Positions 8,452 through 17,236 are shown, counted from the stretch's first letter. The stretch: DNA of 64,000 nucleotides from Actinopolymorpha pittospori (GCF_014873875.1 NZ_JADBEM010000001.1:5022001-5086000), one strand, 5' to 3'. A program made the numbers and translations. The notes: generated from the sequence alone by a model not told the origin.

Positions 8452-8775
8452 ATGGTACGTACCTCTCGTTACCCTGCTGAACTGCGCGAACGCGCTGTCC
8501 GGATGGTCCTCGAGCATCGAGGCGACTACTCCTCGGAGTACGAGGCGATCCGGTCGATCGCGGGGAAGCTGGGCATCGGTTCGGCCGAGACGCTACGGAA
8601 CTGGGTCCGTCGCGCCGAGGTTGACGCTGGGCAGCGGCCGGGCACGACCAGCGAGGAGCACGCGGAGAACCTGCGGCTGAAGAAGCGGGTCGCGGAGTTG
8701 GAGCGGGCGAACTCGATCTTGAAGGCTGCCTCGGCTTTCTTTGCGGCGGAGCTCGACCGCCCACACCGGTCTTAG
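8452..8775 (+). CDS. IS3-family OrfA
   Basis: 107 residues from the ATG at 8452, which has GGAAGG nine bases upstream; the ATG at 8443 abuts that site. Helix-turn-helix (YEAIRSIAGKLGIGSAETLRNWVRR) and coiled coil (LRLKKRVAELERANSILKAASAFFAAEL). The stop at 8773-8775 meets the orfB frame, which lies in the -1 register. Confidence 0.85.
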   Translation: MVRTSRYPAELRERAVRMVLEHRGDYSSEYEAIRSIAGKLGIGSAETLRNWVRRAEVDAGQRPGTTSEEHAENLRLKKRVAELERANSILKAASAFFAAELDRPHRS

Positions 8776-9698
8776 TCGACTTCATCACCGGCCACAAGGG
8801 TGCCTTCGGGGTCGAGCCGATCTGCCGTGTCCTGTCTGAGTACGGCTGCAAGATCGCCCCGTCCACCTACTACGAGTGGCTGCATCGTCAACCCAGCAAG
8901 AGGAACCTCCGCGATGAGGAGGTGAGGAAGCTGATCGGGCAGGCGCATGAGCGGCAACGGTTAACCGTCGTGTTCGGGGCCCGCAAGATGTGGCTGCACC
9001 TACGCGGTCAGGGTCACGACGTGGCGCGGTGCACCATCGAGCGGCTCTACCGCCAGCACGGCATCGAGGGCGCTCGTCGAGGCGGTAAGAAGCCGCTCAC
9101 AACCCAACAGGACCAGGAGAACCAACGCTCTCCGGACCTGGTGAACCGCAACTTCACCGCACCGGCGCCGAACCGGTTGTGGGTGGCCGACTTCACCTAC
9201 GTGCCCACCTGGAACGGCATGGTCTACGTCGCCTTCGTCTTCGACGTGTTCTCCCGGGCCATCCTGGGCTGGCGCGCCGCCACGTCGATGAAGACCGACC
9301 TGGTGCTGGACGCGTTGGAGATGGCCATCTGGGCCCGCGGCAGGCACGGCCGATCCGACCTGTCCGGCCTGGTGTATCACACCGACGCCGGCTCGCAATA
9401 TACCTCGATCGCCTTCACCACAAGGCTTTCTGAGGCTGGCGCCGCACCCAGCGTCGGCTCCGTCGGGGACGCCTACGACAACGCCCTGGCCGAGTCGCAG
9501 ATCGGCCTCTACAAGACCGAGCTCATCGGCCCACAAGGCCCCTGGCGCGACCTGGACCACGTCGAGATCGCCACCCTGGACTGGATCCACTGGTTCAACA
9601 CTGACCGCCCGCACGAGTCCCTCGACGACCTGACACCCGCCCAGGTCGAACAAATCCACTACGCTCACCGAGACGACCGAACCAAGACCGCCGCCTGA
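8775..9698 (+). CDS. IS3-family OrfB, DDE transposase
   Basis: The orfB frame is open from the orfA stop and starts with the expected HTH_21 region (FGVEPICRVL ... PSTYYEWL). The first ATG, at 8922, is inside this domain, so translation is probably by -1 frameshifting from orfA. The core residues are D in VADFTYVPTW, D in YHTDAGSQY and E in NALAESQIGLYKTELI. It looks intact. Confidence 0.85.
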   Translation, partial: VDFITGHKGAFGVEPICRVLSEYGCKIAPSTYYEWLHRQPSKRNLRDEEVRKLIGQAHERQRLTVVFGARKMWLHLRGQGHDVARCTIERLYRQHGIEGARRGGKKPLTTQQDQENQRSPDLVNRNFTAPAPNRLWVADFTYVPTWNGMVYVAFVFDVFSRAILGWRAATSMKTDLVLDALEMAIWARGRHGRSDLSGLVYHTDAGSQYTSIAFTTRLSEAGAAPSVGSVGDAYDNALAESQIGLYKTELIGPQGPWRDLDHVEIATLDWIHWFNTDRPHESLDDLTPAQVEQIHYAHRDDRTKTAA

Positions 9699-9811
9699 CA
9701 CACAAACCCGAGCCTCCGGACACTCCGGGGCGGTTCACCACCGACCAAACCCGCCAACCTGCGGTCGCACGTTCGGGCCCCAGATGGTCGTGGCTCTGTC
9801 ATGATCACGCC

Positions 9812-10348
9812 ATGACGCCTGGCCGCCGACGCGTACCTTCGTCCACCTGGATCGCCCTCGCCGTGGTTACCGCGGTCGTCGGCTGGGCGCTGTGGTGGCT
9901 CGCCGGCGACCTGGTGACCGTCGACAACGGACCGGACCCGGCAAGTCGGGAGCAGGTCGCGGCTCAGTTGGCCGGGGCGGACGGTGTGGCGATGGTCCTG
10001 CCGGTGAAACTCCCAGACGGCTACGACGTCGGGCGCCACTACAGCTACACCAACGACGAAGAGGCCGCCGCCATCGACGGCGAACCGACGCATGCCGCCT
10101 CCCGCGAAGTGATCTTCTTCCCACACGGCGGGGTGGGCGACCTGCCCGCTGTCGCACTGTGCGTGGAGGACGGCACCCCCAAGCCATCGGCGTGCCCCCA
10201 TCCCGGCGCACGCAACACCTACATCCAGCGCAGACACGGACACGCACTGCTCACCATGTACACCGCGAGCGTCGGTGACCAGGACCTGAGTGCCTGGAAG
10301 ACCGTCGACCTCACCACTGACCTCAACAAGGTGACCTGGCTCCACTGA
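9812..10348 (+). CDS. Membrane-anchored extracellular protein, unknown
   Basis: 178 residues. One N-terminal transmembrane segment (about 12-30, WIALAVVTAVVGWALWWLAG), then a soluble extracytoplasmic domain of about 145 residues with two cysteines (CVEDG, ACPHPG). No enzymatic motif was recognised. It lies between an IS3 element and an IS3 end fragment. Confidence 0.55.
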   Translation: MTPGRRRVPSSTWIALAVVTAVVGWALWWLAGDLVTVDNGPDPASREQVAAQLAGADGVAMVLPVKLPDGYDVGRHYSYTNDEEAAAIDGEPTHAASREVIFFPHGGVGDLPAVALCVEDGTPKPSACPHPGARNTYIQRRHGHALLTMYTASVGDQDLSAWKTVDLTTDLNKVTWLH

Positions 10349-10405
10349 GCTTGCCGCTACCCGCCTGCGACAACCTGGACCGGCCACCACGGCCACTGGC
10401 ATACC

Positions 10406-10514
10406 AGGGCTCCAGTACCGGACCCCGAAACAGGTCTACAAAGAATACCTGAACCGGCAGCTCGCAGCGTGAATTAGTCGCTAAATAGCTGTCCGGAAGG
10501 TTCGGGGCGCATCA
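10406..10514 (+). repeat. IS3 end fragment: last codons of orfB plus terminus
   Basis: Encodes the final residues of an IS3 OrfB (GLQYRTPKQVYKEYLNRQLAA, stop at 10470-10472) and then the terminus GCTGTCCGGAAGGTTCGGGG (10488-10507). The same 109 bp occur inverted at 13384-13492, where they end a full IS3. The identity includes CGCATCA beyond the IS end. The rest of this left copy is gone. Confidence 0.85.
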
Positions 10515-10524
10515 TACGCATGAC

Positions 10525-10848
10525 ATGACGTCTGTCGTGACGCCAACCACTCGGAAAGCGGTGGCGGTCGAAATGAGTGCAACTCAGCAGCAACGAGATC
10601 GGCGGACGTGGCTGCGACGAGCCGGGATCGCGCTCTCCATCCTTGTCATTGCTGGGCTCGTGCTGCTGGTCGTGTTCCGGACACAGTACGAGGTAGCGGT
10701 CAGAAGATGCGAGGACGGTCCCTCGAAGGAGGGGCGGGAACTGACTGAGGCGCGCTACGGGTGGCAGAACTCCCCACCCGGCTACTGGTGCGAACGCGGG
10801 TACGACGACGGAAGCACCGAGCGAGTCTCCTTCGGATTCTTTCCATAG
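10525..10848 (+). CDS. Small single-pass membrane protein, unknown
   Basis: 107 residues from the ATG at 10525 (an ATG at 10573 is also possible). A basic N-terminus precedes one transmembrane helix (about 36-52, IALSILVIAGLVLLVVF). A short extracytoplasmic part with two cysteines and an aromatic C-terminus follows. No family was recognised. It is the first gene of the island bounded by inverted IS3 ends. Confidence 0.5.
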   Translation: MTSVVTPTTRKAVAVEMSATQQQRDRRTWLRRAGIALSILVIAGLVLLVVFRTQYEVAVRRCEDGPSKEGRELTEARYGWQNSPPGYWCERGYDDGSTERVSFGFFP

Positions 10849-11180
10849 ACAGTGGAACCGCGGGGACGGGATGACAGCTCGGACCGACATACGGCACCAA
10901 GCCAGGCCCGAACTCCAGATACGACGCGAGCCAGCCCGCGCGAGGGTGTCCGATGCACGGCCGATCCTGATCACCGAGGTCGTGAGGACGCACCTCGGCG
11001 ACGCGTACCAGGTCCTGGTCCATGTGCGACGAACGGCACCCCGAGTGGCCCCCGTATGGCCCCCAAACGCCGAGATCTGGCCGGATAGAGCGAGCCACAC
11101 CGAGCCCCACCGAGCACGCTCCCGGAGCGCCGCCAGAACCACGTTTCCGCAGGTCAGGACTGCTAACAGCCAGGTCAGAG

Positions 11181-11241
11181 CGGAGGGCATGGGATTCGAA
11201 CCCATGACCGAGAGGGGTCCCTCGGTAGCGGTTTTTTTCAA
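11181..11241 (-). tRNA. Partial tRNA-Ser(UGA)-like 3' end, probable attachment scar
   Basis: On the minus strand the sequence runs from the anticodon loop (TTGAAAA) through a class II variable stem (CCGAG/CTCGG) and a perfect T-arm (ATGGG, loop TTCGAAT, CCCAT) to the acceptor strand GCCCTCC plus G. Upstream bases do not form the matching 5' acceptor, D-arm or anticodon stem. This anticodon-loop-to-3'-end length is what tyrosine integrases duplicate at tRNA attachment sites. Confidence 0.7.
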
Positions 11242-11446
11242 GTGCACGAGCCCGCGCCTGCCAGCCGCGGTGGTCAGCCGGATCCCACGTCTGCTCGCCA
11301 GCGACGCGGCCGACCAGCTGACCCTCATCCGGAGCTGCGTGGCAAGAGGCAAGGCGCAGGCAGCGTCCTTGACCGTAGCCGGGCGGGGCGGACCGTACGC
11401 AGAAATTGTTCGTGCTGTGGGCGCGGTCGTACTAGGATCGCGCGCT

Positions 11447-12325
11447 GTGTCTGAGGAACCTTCGCAGTTCCCCCGGGTCGCCCGACTGGATGCCGACCGG
11501 CTGATCGAGCGGCTCGCCGTAGAGACAGGCCTACGACTCGACCTCGAGAGCCACAGCACCGGCGGACAAGTCGGCGCCGCGTACGTGCGCTGGCCCGATG
11601 GCCACCGGTCGGTGCTCACCTGGCAGCCAGGTGTGTCGCTCCGCCGCGCCCGCGAGACCGCACGGAACGTCGAGTTCGCCCGCGCCGTGGGCGTCCCCGC
11701 ACCCCGGTACGAGCTGGTCGCCGACCTAGACGACGAGGTTGCTGTCGTGCAGGAGCTGCTGCCCGGCAGCTCACCCAAGGGGGTCGATGTCCGCCTGGTC
11801 GAGGAGATGCTCGCCGTCGACCGCCGGCTGTACGGCGTACTGGCCGGCACTGACATCGCCGCCGTCCCGCTGTACCTCACCGAGAGTGGACCAGGCTTCT
11901 GCCTGCACGAACCGCTCCAGGCATACAGTGCCAGGTCGCGGCGGCTGCTCGAGTGGGTGCACGAGGTCGGTCGCACTGTGCCGCCGACGATGAGCGGCGA
12001 CGACTTGGTGCACCCCGACTTCCACCCCGACAACGTGCTGGTCACCGACGACGGAGTGCTCAGCGCAGTGGTGGACTGGGACGGCGCCGCCCGCGGCGAC
12101 GCGCGGTTCGGAATCGTAAACATGCGCTTCTTCGGCCCGCCCGGCCGGCTCGCCCCGGAAGTCGTACGCCGTATTGACGCGGCCATCGACGAGGCACTCA
12201 CGCCCGACGAGATGCGGCCGTACTGGGCCGCCCTGTCGCTGCGACTGGTGGACTGGTCCATCCGACACTCCACCCCGGCGGACACCGAAGGCTGGCTCGA
12301 CCTCGCCGAGAGTCGGATCAGCTGA
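11447..12325 (+). CDS. Aminoglycoside-phosphotransferase-family kinase
   Basis: 292 residues from the GTG at 11447; the frame before it crosses the tRNA scrap and is not coding. APH/choline-kinase fold: catalytic loop LVHPDFHPDNVL (about 183-194) and metal-binding segment AVVDWDGAARGD (about 206-217). It probably phosphorylates a small hydroxyl-bearing compound. Substrate and resistance role cannot be inferred. Related kinases occur at 22332, 30452 and 60804. Confidence 0.85.
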   Translation: MSEEPSQFPRVARLDADRLIERLAVETGLRLDLESHSTGGQVGAAYVRWPDGHRSVLTWQPGVSLRRARETARNVEFARAVGVPAPRYELVADLDDEVAVVQELLPGSSPKGVDVRLVEEMLAVDRRLYGVLAGTDIAAVPLYLTESGPGFCLHEPLQAYSARSRRLLEWVHEVGRTVPPTMSGDDLVHPDFHPDNVLVTDDGVLSAVVDWDGAARGDARFGIVNMRFFGPPGRLAPEVVRRIDAAIDEALTPDEMRPYWAALSLRLVDWSIRHSTPADTEGWLDLAESRIS

Positions 12326-12636
12326 TCGAAGCCACCCAGGCTCAGACGCCAACGGCGACGCCAACACGCCCACTCAAGGCCGGTCTGAACTCCTCGGACC
12401 AAGATCACGACGAGCGTAGGGACTATGCCGATCCCGAAGTGCCCCGACCTGAAAAGCAGACGGTCCACGATAGGGGAGTGGCCGCGTCGTACAGCAGAGA
12501 AGTACAGCAACCACCCCGGCCAGAGGCGCCCGATCGTGAGCGCTAGCAACTCGCTGACCTGCGCAAATCTCCCCCGACCGCTTCGTTCGTTGATGGCATC
12601 GAGCTGGTCAGCAGTAACGCATGGCACCATGAGCCG

Positions 12637-13386
12637 GTGACTCCGCAGGAGGCATTCTCGAAGCTCAACGACGCTGCGGTGTTGTGGGCTGTCGGTTACG
12701 GGGGTGCGGCCGACGTCATTCGGGCCGCCTGCGACGCCCTGGTCGCGGGGATCGACGGCAGCGAGCTGGAGATACTCGCCGGCGTGCCACATCGCCGGGC
12801 CGAGGAGGAGGTCCGCGACGTCCTGCCCGCCGTCGTTCGTGAGCTGGGACTGCCCGACTACCTCGAGAACGGCGACGACGCCGATGTCGCCGCACTCAGG
12901 GTTCTGGCGTCCCGGACGGTGGCAGGTGAGCTTGAGCCGAGGGAGCTGGCCGCGTGGACGAACCGCGCCTACCACCTGCCCGTCACCCAGATGCTCGCGG
13001 ACTTTTGGGGGGAGTACGAGTGCTTGGAGTCCACGGGCAGGCCAGGCTTCACCGGCTACGACACCACTGACCACTTGACGCTGCCGTCCAAACCGAAGCT
13101 CGCCGACTCCTCAAGCTTCCCCACGAGGTTCCGCCGCGGACCAACCCCGCCACCTATAGATAGACCTCCTCCCGCCTGGAGTCGACTAGCGCCATCGCCC
13201 ACACATAACCCCCACCTTTGGACGCGCTCCGACCCCGATCGACGGCAGACAACGAGCACGACCAGGCCGATGATCCGCCAAGCAGCGTTGCTGATCGCCA
13301 GATATCGCAAGCTAAGAAACCCTCCGATCCCTAATCGGGCGGTTAGGGGTTCAAGTCCCCTCGCTGGCTCCAGCCGAAGTCCCTGA
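12637..13386 (+). CDS. Hypothetical protein with foreign C-terminal tail
   Basis: 249 codons, but only about the first 150 look native: an acidic, alanine-rich helical protein ending ..LADFWGEYECLES. After about 13070 the translation turns Pro/Arg-rich and crosses an attachment-related repeat (13236-13291), a tRNA 3' end and the IS3 flank, so the natural end is lost. No family was recognised. Confidence 0.5.
   Translation: MTPQEAFSKLNDAAVLWAVGYGGAADVIRAACDALVAGIDGSELEILAGVPHRRAEEEVRDVLPAVVRELGLPDYLENGDDADVAALRVLASRTVAGELEPRELAAWTNRAYHLPVTQMLADFWGEYECLESTGRPGFTGYDTTDHLTLPSKPKLADSSSFPTRFRRGPTPPPIDRPPPAWSRLAPSPTHNPHLWTRSDPDRRQTTSTTRPMIRQAALLIARYRKLRNPPIPNRAVRGSSPLAGSSRSP
13236..13291 (+). repeat. 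Attachment-associated repeat R4, copy 1
   Basis: CGATCGACGG..., ACGACCAGGCCGA and CGCCAAGCAGC are shared at about 80% identity with 46940-46999. Here it precedes a tRNA 3' end by about 40 bp. There it follows an integrase remnant. This fits the 3' end of an integrase gene plus attP arm from related elements. Confidence 0.45.
13329..13372 (+). tRNA. Partial tRNA-Arg(CCU)-like 3' end, probable attachment scar
   Basis: CCTAA followed by an anticodon-stem strand TCGGG, a variable loop CGGTT, a perfect T-arm (AGGGG, loop TTCAAGT, CCCCT) and acceptor strand CGCTGGC, then T and an encoded CCA. There is no complementary 5' acceptor upstream. The anticodon identity is read from the loop edge (CCT) and is provisional. 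Confidence 0.6.
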
Positions 13387-13425
13387 TGCGCCCCGAACCT
13401 TCCGGACAGCTATTTAGCGACTAAT

Positions 13426-13630
13426 TCACGCTGCGAGCTGCCGGTTCAGGTATTCTTTGTAGACCTGTTTCGGGGTCCGGTACTGGAGCCCTGAGTGGCG
13501 ACGTACGGAATTGTAGCGTAGCTCGATGTACCGAGCAATGTCACGGTACGCGTGTGCCCGGGTGGGATACTGAGTGCGGTGGACGCGTTCGTTCTTGAGC
13601 GCGGCGAAGAACGATTCGGCCATGGCGTTG
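13426..13630 (-). pseudogene. IS3 OrfB, 3' part beyond the intron
   Basis: Encodes the last 67 codons (NAMAESFFAALKNERV ... KEYLNRQLAA), including the catalytic glutamate of AESFF. Joined to 15559-16265 it gives 912 bp, exactly 304 codons, with the junction reading C-Y-D-N-A-M-A-E. The transposase was therefore intact before intron insertion. The intron lies antisense, so splicing cannot rescue orfB from its own transcript. Confidence 0.85.
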
Positions 13631-15558
13631 GTGTGTCCTGAAGGGAGCTGAGGTTTTCTGTTGTAGAAGGCAGAATGATCGGCAGTGACCATGCTGTTGC
13701 AGAGATGAAGGTAGGTCCTTCGGTATCGGTATACAGGTACTGGTGCCAAACCGCCGCGAGCTGCTGTGGTGAATGAGCCATGGTGGTGAACGTCCGCGGA
13801 AAAGCCGTCGTGAGAGGCGGCAGGTATGAGCCAAGAAGGCGAACGAGAGTGAACCATCGACGACGTGTCGTTAAGCCAGGTGGCATCAAAACTAGGGCCT
13901 TAATGCTGTCCTGGGATAAGTCAGAGGGAAACCTGTCTACTGCTCTGGCGGTGCCCGGCATGAAGATGGCGCGAGTTTGGCTTGGGCTCTGCAGCGGAAC
14001 AGGAGAACTCCTCGGCACGACACGGGTTCCAGTGGATTGGAGCAGGAACCCATCGGGAGATCGGCAAGCGGCTAATCCGCGAGCCGCAGAGTACCGGGCA
14101 CGTGCCAGGAGGGCGGAACGTCTCGTAGTAGTGATGAAGCGCCCGTAATGGGCGCGGAGCGAAGGAGACGTGTCGTCGAGTGTCGTCCAGCGATCAACCA
14201 AGCACGGGAGGAATTGCGTGGGCGAGACAAGATCAGCAGGTAAGTCGTTTGACATTCCGAGAACGCTGATATGGAAGGCATACCTGAAAGTCAGTGACAA
14301 CAAGGGTGCGGCAGGGGTCGACGGGCAGTCGTTGGCAGAGTTTGAAGAGGATCTTCAGAACAATCTGTTCAAGCTCTGGAACAGGATGTCGTCGGGGAGT
14401 TATTTCCCAGCGCCGGTAAAGGCCGTTCCCATCCCGAAGCCGGATGGTGGCACACGGATCCTCGGAGTGCCCACTATCGCCGACCGGATAGCGCAGACGG
14501 CCGTGGCGATGATCCTGGAGCCGGACGTGGACCCCGTGTTCCACTCCGATTCCTACGGTTATCGTCCAGGGAAGTCTGCGCTGGACGCGGTGGAGGTGTG
14601 CAAGCAGCGGTGCTGGAGACGCCCATGGGTGGTCGATCTGGACATCCAGGGTTTCTTCGACAACGTTCCGCACGCTCAGATCGTCGCCGCGGTGGAGAAA
14701 CACACCGACCTGCCGTGGGTTGTGCTGTATGTGAAACGGTGGCTTGTCGCGCCGGTTCAGCAGCCAGACGGTAGTCGTGTCGTTCCCGTCAAGGGAACTC
14801 CACAAGGATCGGCAATCTCACCATTGTTGTCGAATCTCTTCCTGCACTACGCGTTGGACTCCTGGCTGGCCAGGAAGTATCCGGTGGTGCGGTTCGAGAG
14901 GTACTGCGACGACGTTGTCCTGCACTGTTACAGTCAGCGGCAAGCGAAGTTCATTCGCCATGTTGTTGCCGAACGGTTGCTGGAGTTCGGGTTGGTCTGT
15001 CACCCGGACAAGACCCGCATCGTCTACTGCAAGCAGGAGGGGCGAGATGAGGAGTACCCGGTGACGAGCTTCACGTTCCTGGGCTTCGATTTTCGTCGCG
15101 CCCCTATCCGTCGCCGTGACGGCGTGCTGATGTGCGGGTTCGTCCCGCTCGTCGGCAAGGCTGCGTTGAAGTCGATGGCGCGGGTCATCCGGCAGTGGAA
15201 GCTGGGTCGCAGGACCAGTCTGAGTTTTCGGGGCCTCGCCGCGATGGTCAATCCCATCGTATCGGGGTGGATCAACTACTATGGGCGCTTCTACAAGTCC
15301 AGGTTGATGCACTTTCTAGAGCAGCAGATCAATCCCTTCCTGGTGAAGTGGGCGATGCGGAAATACAAGCGACTGCGCCGTGCCAAGGGAAAGACGCGCC
15401 GGAAACTGGCCGAGATAGCGTCAGCGTTTCCAGCGATGTTCGCTCACTGGAAACACGGCGCGATGCCTACTGGTTCGACGGTGGGAGCCCGGTGACGGGA
15501 GACTGTCACGCCGGGTTCTGAGAGCAGCGGCGGGTGAAATTCCCGCCGCTGACTCACC
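13631..15558 (+). mobile_element. Group II intron with reverse-transcriptase ORF
   Basis: The 5' end reads GTGTG, the group II consensus. Domain V is recognisable at 15485-15518 (GAGCCCGG ... CCGGGTTC around a GAGA-type loop). Domain VI follows as AGCGGCGGG/CCCGCCGCT at about 15525-15550. The 3' border is set by restoring the interrupted transposase frame and may be off by one base. About 580 nt of ribozyme precede the ORF. It is inserted antisense to orfB. Confidence 0.85.
14218..15495 (+). CDS. ltrA: Group II intron reverse transcriptase/maturase
   Basis: 425 residues from the GTG at 14218, preferred over the GTG at 14170 because GGGAGGA lies just upstream at proper spacing. RT blocks run from KGAAGVDG through PKPDGGTRILGVP and GTPQGSAISPLLSN. 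The active site is RYCDDVVLH, with YCDD where YADD is usual. A maturase X domain follows (W.NYYGRFYKS). No HNH endonuclease domain is present. It splices and mobilises the intron. The stop overlaps the start of domain V. Confidence 0.9.
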   Translation: MGETRSAGKSFDIPRTLIWKAYLKVSDNKGAAGVDGQSLAEFEEDLQNNLFKLWNRMSSGSYFPAPVKAVPIPKPDGGTRILGVPTIADRIAQTAVAMILEPDVDPVFHSDSYGYRPGKSALDAVEVCKQRCWRRPWVVDLDIQGFFDNVPHAQIVAAVEKHTDLPWVVLYVKRWLVAPVQQPDGSRVVPVKGTPQGSAISPLLSNLFLHYALDSWLARKYPVVRFERYCDDVVLHCYSQRQAKFIRHVVAERLLEFGLVCHPDKTRIVYCKQEGRDEEYPVTSFTFLGFDFRRAPIRRRDGVLMCGFVPLVGKAALKSMARVIRQWKLGRRTSLSFRGLAAMVNPIVSGWINYYGRFYKSRLMHFLEQQINPFLVKWAMRKYKRLRRAKGKTRRKLAEIASAFPAMFAHWKHGAMPTGSTVGAR

Positions 15559-16265
15559 TCGTAACAGATTCCTGTTCGCCCGACCGATTGACTGAGCTTG
15601 TGTTTCTTCAGAGTCGCGGCGAACGTGGCAGACGTGTAGTTGCTGCCGCGGTCGGAGTGGAATATCGCTTGGTCGGCGAGGTCGTGATTTCGGGCGGCCA
15701 TTTCGATAGCCTTCTCGATGAGCTGGGTCTTGTAGTTGTCGTCCATCGCCCACCCAATCACTGCCTTGGTGTGGCAGTCGATGACGGTCGCCAGATAAAC
15801 CCATCCCTCCCAGGTTTCGATATAGGTAATATCGCCGACCATCTTCTGCCCGGGGGCGTCGGCGGTGAAGTCGCGTTGGACGAGGTCGGGGATGTGAGGA
15901 ACCAACCCGTCCCCCTCAGTCAGGCTCAACCGCCAGGGCTTGGGTTGGCAGGGCTCCAAGCCCAGCTCGCGCATCACGGACCGGACGAGCTCGGGCCCGC
16001 ACGGCACGCCCCAGTCGGCCAGGTCCGCATGGACTCGCCGGTACCCGTAGGTGCCGTCGGAGTCGTCGAAAGATTTGTTGATGAAAAGCTTAAGCTCTTC
16101 GCGCCGTTCGGAGGTTGCCGACATCGGCCGGCCACGCCATTCATAGAATCCGGACCGGGACACTTCCAGGAGCGCGCACATCTTTACGATGGACAGCGTG
16201 GGTTCGGTGTTCGTAGCGATGTTTGTGGCATACTCCGCGTCGATGAACTCGAACGTGTCGCTCAC
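15559..16265 (-). pseudogene. IS3 OrfB, 5' part before the intron
   Basis: Codons 1 to about 236 of OrfB, with HTH_21 (VSRSGFYEWRGR) and the integrase core: first D in VGDITYIETW, second D in FHSDRGSNY. It stops at GRTGICY, where the intron interrupts. The ATG overlaps the orfA stop as ATGA. The antisense frame runs into the intron to 15444. Confidence 0.85.
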
Positions 16266-16552
16266 CGATGATCTTTGGCAAAGTACGCTGCGGCTTTTTT
16301 CAGGAACTCGTTCTCCATGCGCAGTTCCCGCGCCTCACGCTCGAGTTCACGAAGCCGCGCGCGCTCACTGACGGTCAACGCCGGCTCGTCATCTGAATGC
16401 TCGCGACGGTAGGCGTTGACCCAATTGCCAAGGGTCGCCTCGTGGACACCGAGTTCCTTAGCAACCTGGGCGATCGGACGAGAGGTCTCGACCACCATCT
16501 TCACGGCCTCTTCTTTGAACTCGGCAGAGTAGTTCCTGCGGTGTTGTGGCAA
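16262..16552 (-). CDS. IS3-family OrfA
   Basis: 96 residues: helix-turn-helix (YSAEFKEEAVKMVVE ... GVHEATLGNWV) and a coiled coil rich in L, E and R ending FLKKAAAYFAKDHR. Intact. It is translationally coupled to orfB by ATGA. Confidence 0.9.
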   Translation of the reverse strand: MPQHRRNYSAEFKEEAVKMVVETSRPIAQVAKELGVHEATLGNWVNAYRREHSDDEPALTVSERARLRELEREARELRMENEFLKKAAAYFAKDHR

Positions 16553-16618
16553 CTTTCTTCCCTTCCGGATTACCCAATCTTAGTTGGGCCGCTGTCCGGA
16601 AGGTTCGGGGCACCTCAC

Positions 16619-16645
16619 CCAGGTCAGAGGCTTCCTCTGACCTGG
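16619..16645. terminator. 12-bp perfect hairpin
   Basis: CCAGGTCAGAGG, loop CTT, CCTCTGACCTGG. It sits just outside the IS3 end. The arm CTCTGACCTGG also occurs immediately 3' of the tRNA-Ser scrap (complement of about 11170-11180), and TCTGACCTGGGCA follows the scrap at 60268. It may be an integrase arm site rather than a terminator. The next 500 bp (16646-17144) show no gene I can support. Confidence 0.4.
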
Positions 16646-17144
16646 ACTTCGCCTTGCCTGCCTCAGGGTCTGTCAATGGCCGTGTGGAGGACTCAGCGGG
16701 CTGGCGTCTACTCCGGTGATGGCACTTGGCGTGGCGCGACGACCATGACCAGTTCCTCCCGCGTATGCGTGAAGACCCGATTGGGTACGTCGCGGCGAGC
16801 GGGCCGACAGGGCGGACACCATCCTCGCTTGTGCCGCTCGATGCGCTGCACACCTCCCTACGGGTGCTCACCCGGGGGCGCCGAGGCGCTGTACTCCGGA
16901 TCGGAACTGGCCTCTCGAACCTGCCGGCCGCCCGCGTCGAGGACGCCGTCGTCATGGCGATGTAAAAGGCATGGCCGACGGCGGCTCAACCCCGCACGCT
17001 TGCCGCGCAGGGACAATGGGCTGCGGGGGTGGCTCGCCCTTACCGCCGGCGAGTGGACCGCGCCCGCGGACAAGGCCTGCGGAAAGGGCCGCGCGATGTG
17101 GGTGCCAACTCCGCGAAGCGGCAAGAACAGGGGGGCGAGGACTC

Positions 17145-17193
17145 GTGATCCGACAACTGGTCCGCGACACATGTCCGCCAGCTGAGGTGCGAC
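17145..17193 (+). repeat. 49-bp repeat R2, copy 1
   Basis: GTGATCCGACAACTGGTCCG, then CGACACATGTCCGCC and GCTGAGGTGCGAC. It is nearly identical to 53764-53812 and, inverted, to 56708-56756. The doubled TGTCGC-type motif (CGACACATG ... GTGCGACA) resembles the terminus of an unidentified IS. It is a solo copy here. Confidence 0.7.
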
Positions 17194-17236
17194 ACATGGT
17201 CTAGGAACTCCGTCCGGGTAGGTGGGGACGGCTCAG

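Larger units (their letters stand above)
8409..9729 (+). mobile_element. IS3-family insertion sequence, copy 2
   Basis: Inverted ends CCCGGAGTGTCCGGAG (8409-8424) and CTCCGGACACTCCGGG (9714-9729) are perfect over 16 bp. It contains orfA and orfB on the plus strand. Confidence 0.85.
13391..16610 (-). mobile_element. IS3-family element carrying a group II intron
   Basis: Perfect 20-bp inverted ends, CCCCGAACCTTCCGGACAGC (13391-13410) and GCTGTCCGGAAGGTTCGGGG (16591-16610). orfA and orfB are on the minus strand. orfB is interrupted by 1,928 bp of plus-strand group II intron. No direct repeat flanks the element. Its left end is duplicated, inverted, at 10406. Confidence 0.9.

Noticed and set aside
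10474..13074. 866-codon open frame on the minus strand
   Set aside because: It is antisense to three better-supported plus-strand genes, is Ser/Arg/Pro-rich, crosses the tRNA-Ser scrap and has no domain; a GC-bias artefact.
16650..17140. Several 70-260-codon frames between the IS3 and R2
   Set aside because: All are Arg/Gly/Pro-rich with no domain, start signal or consistent codon bias.
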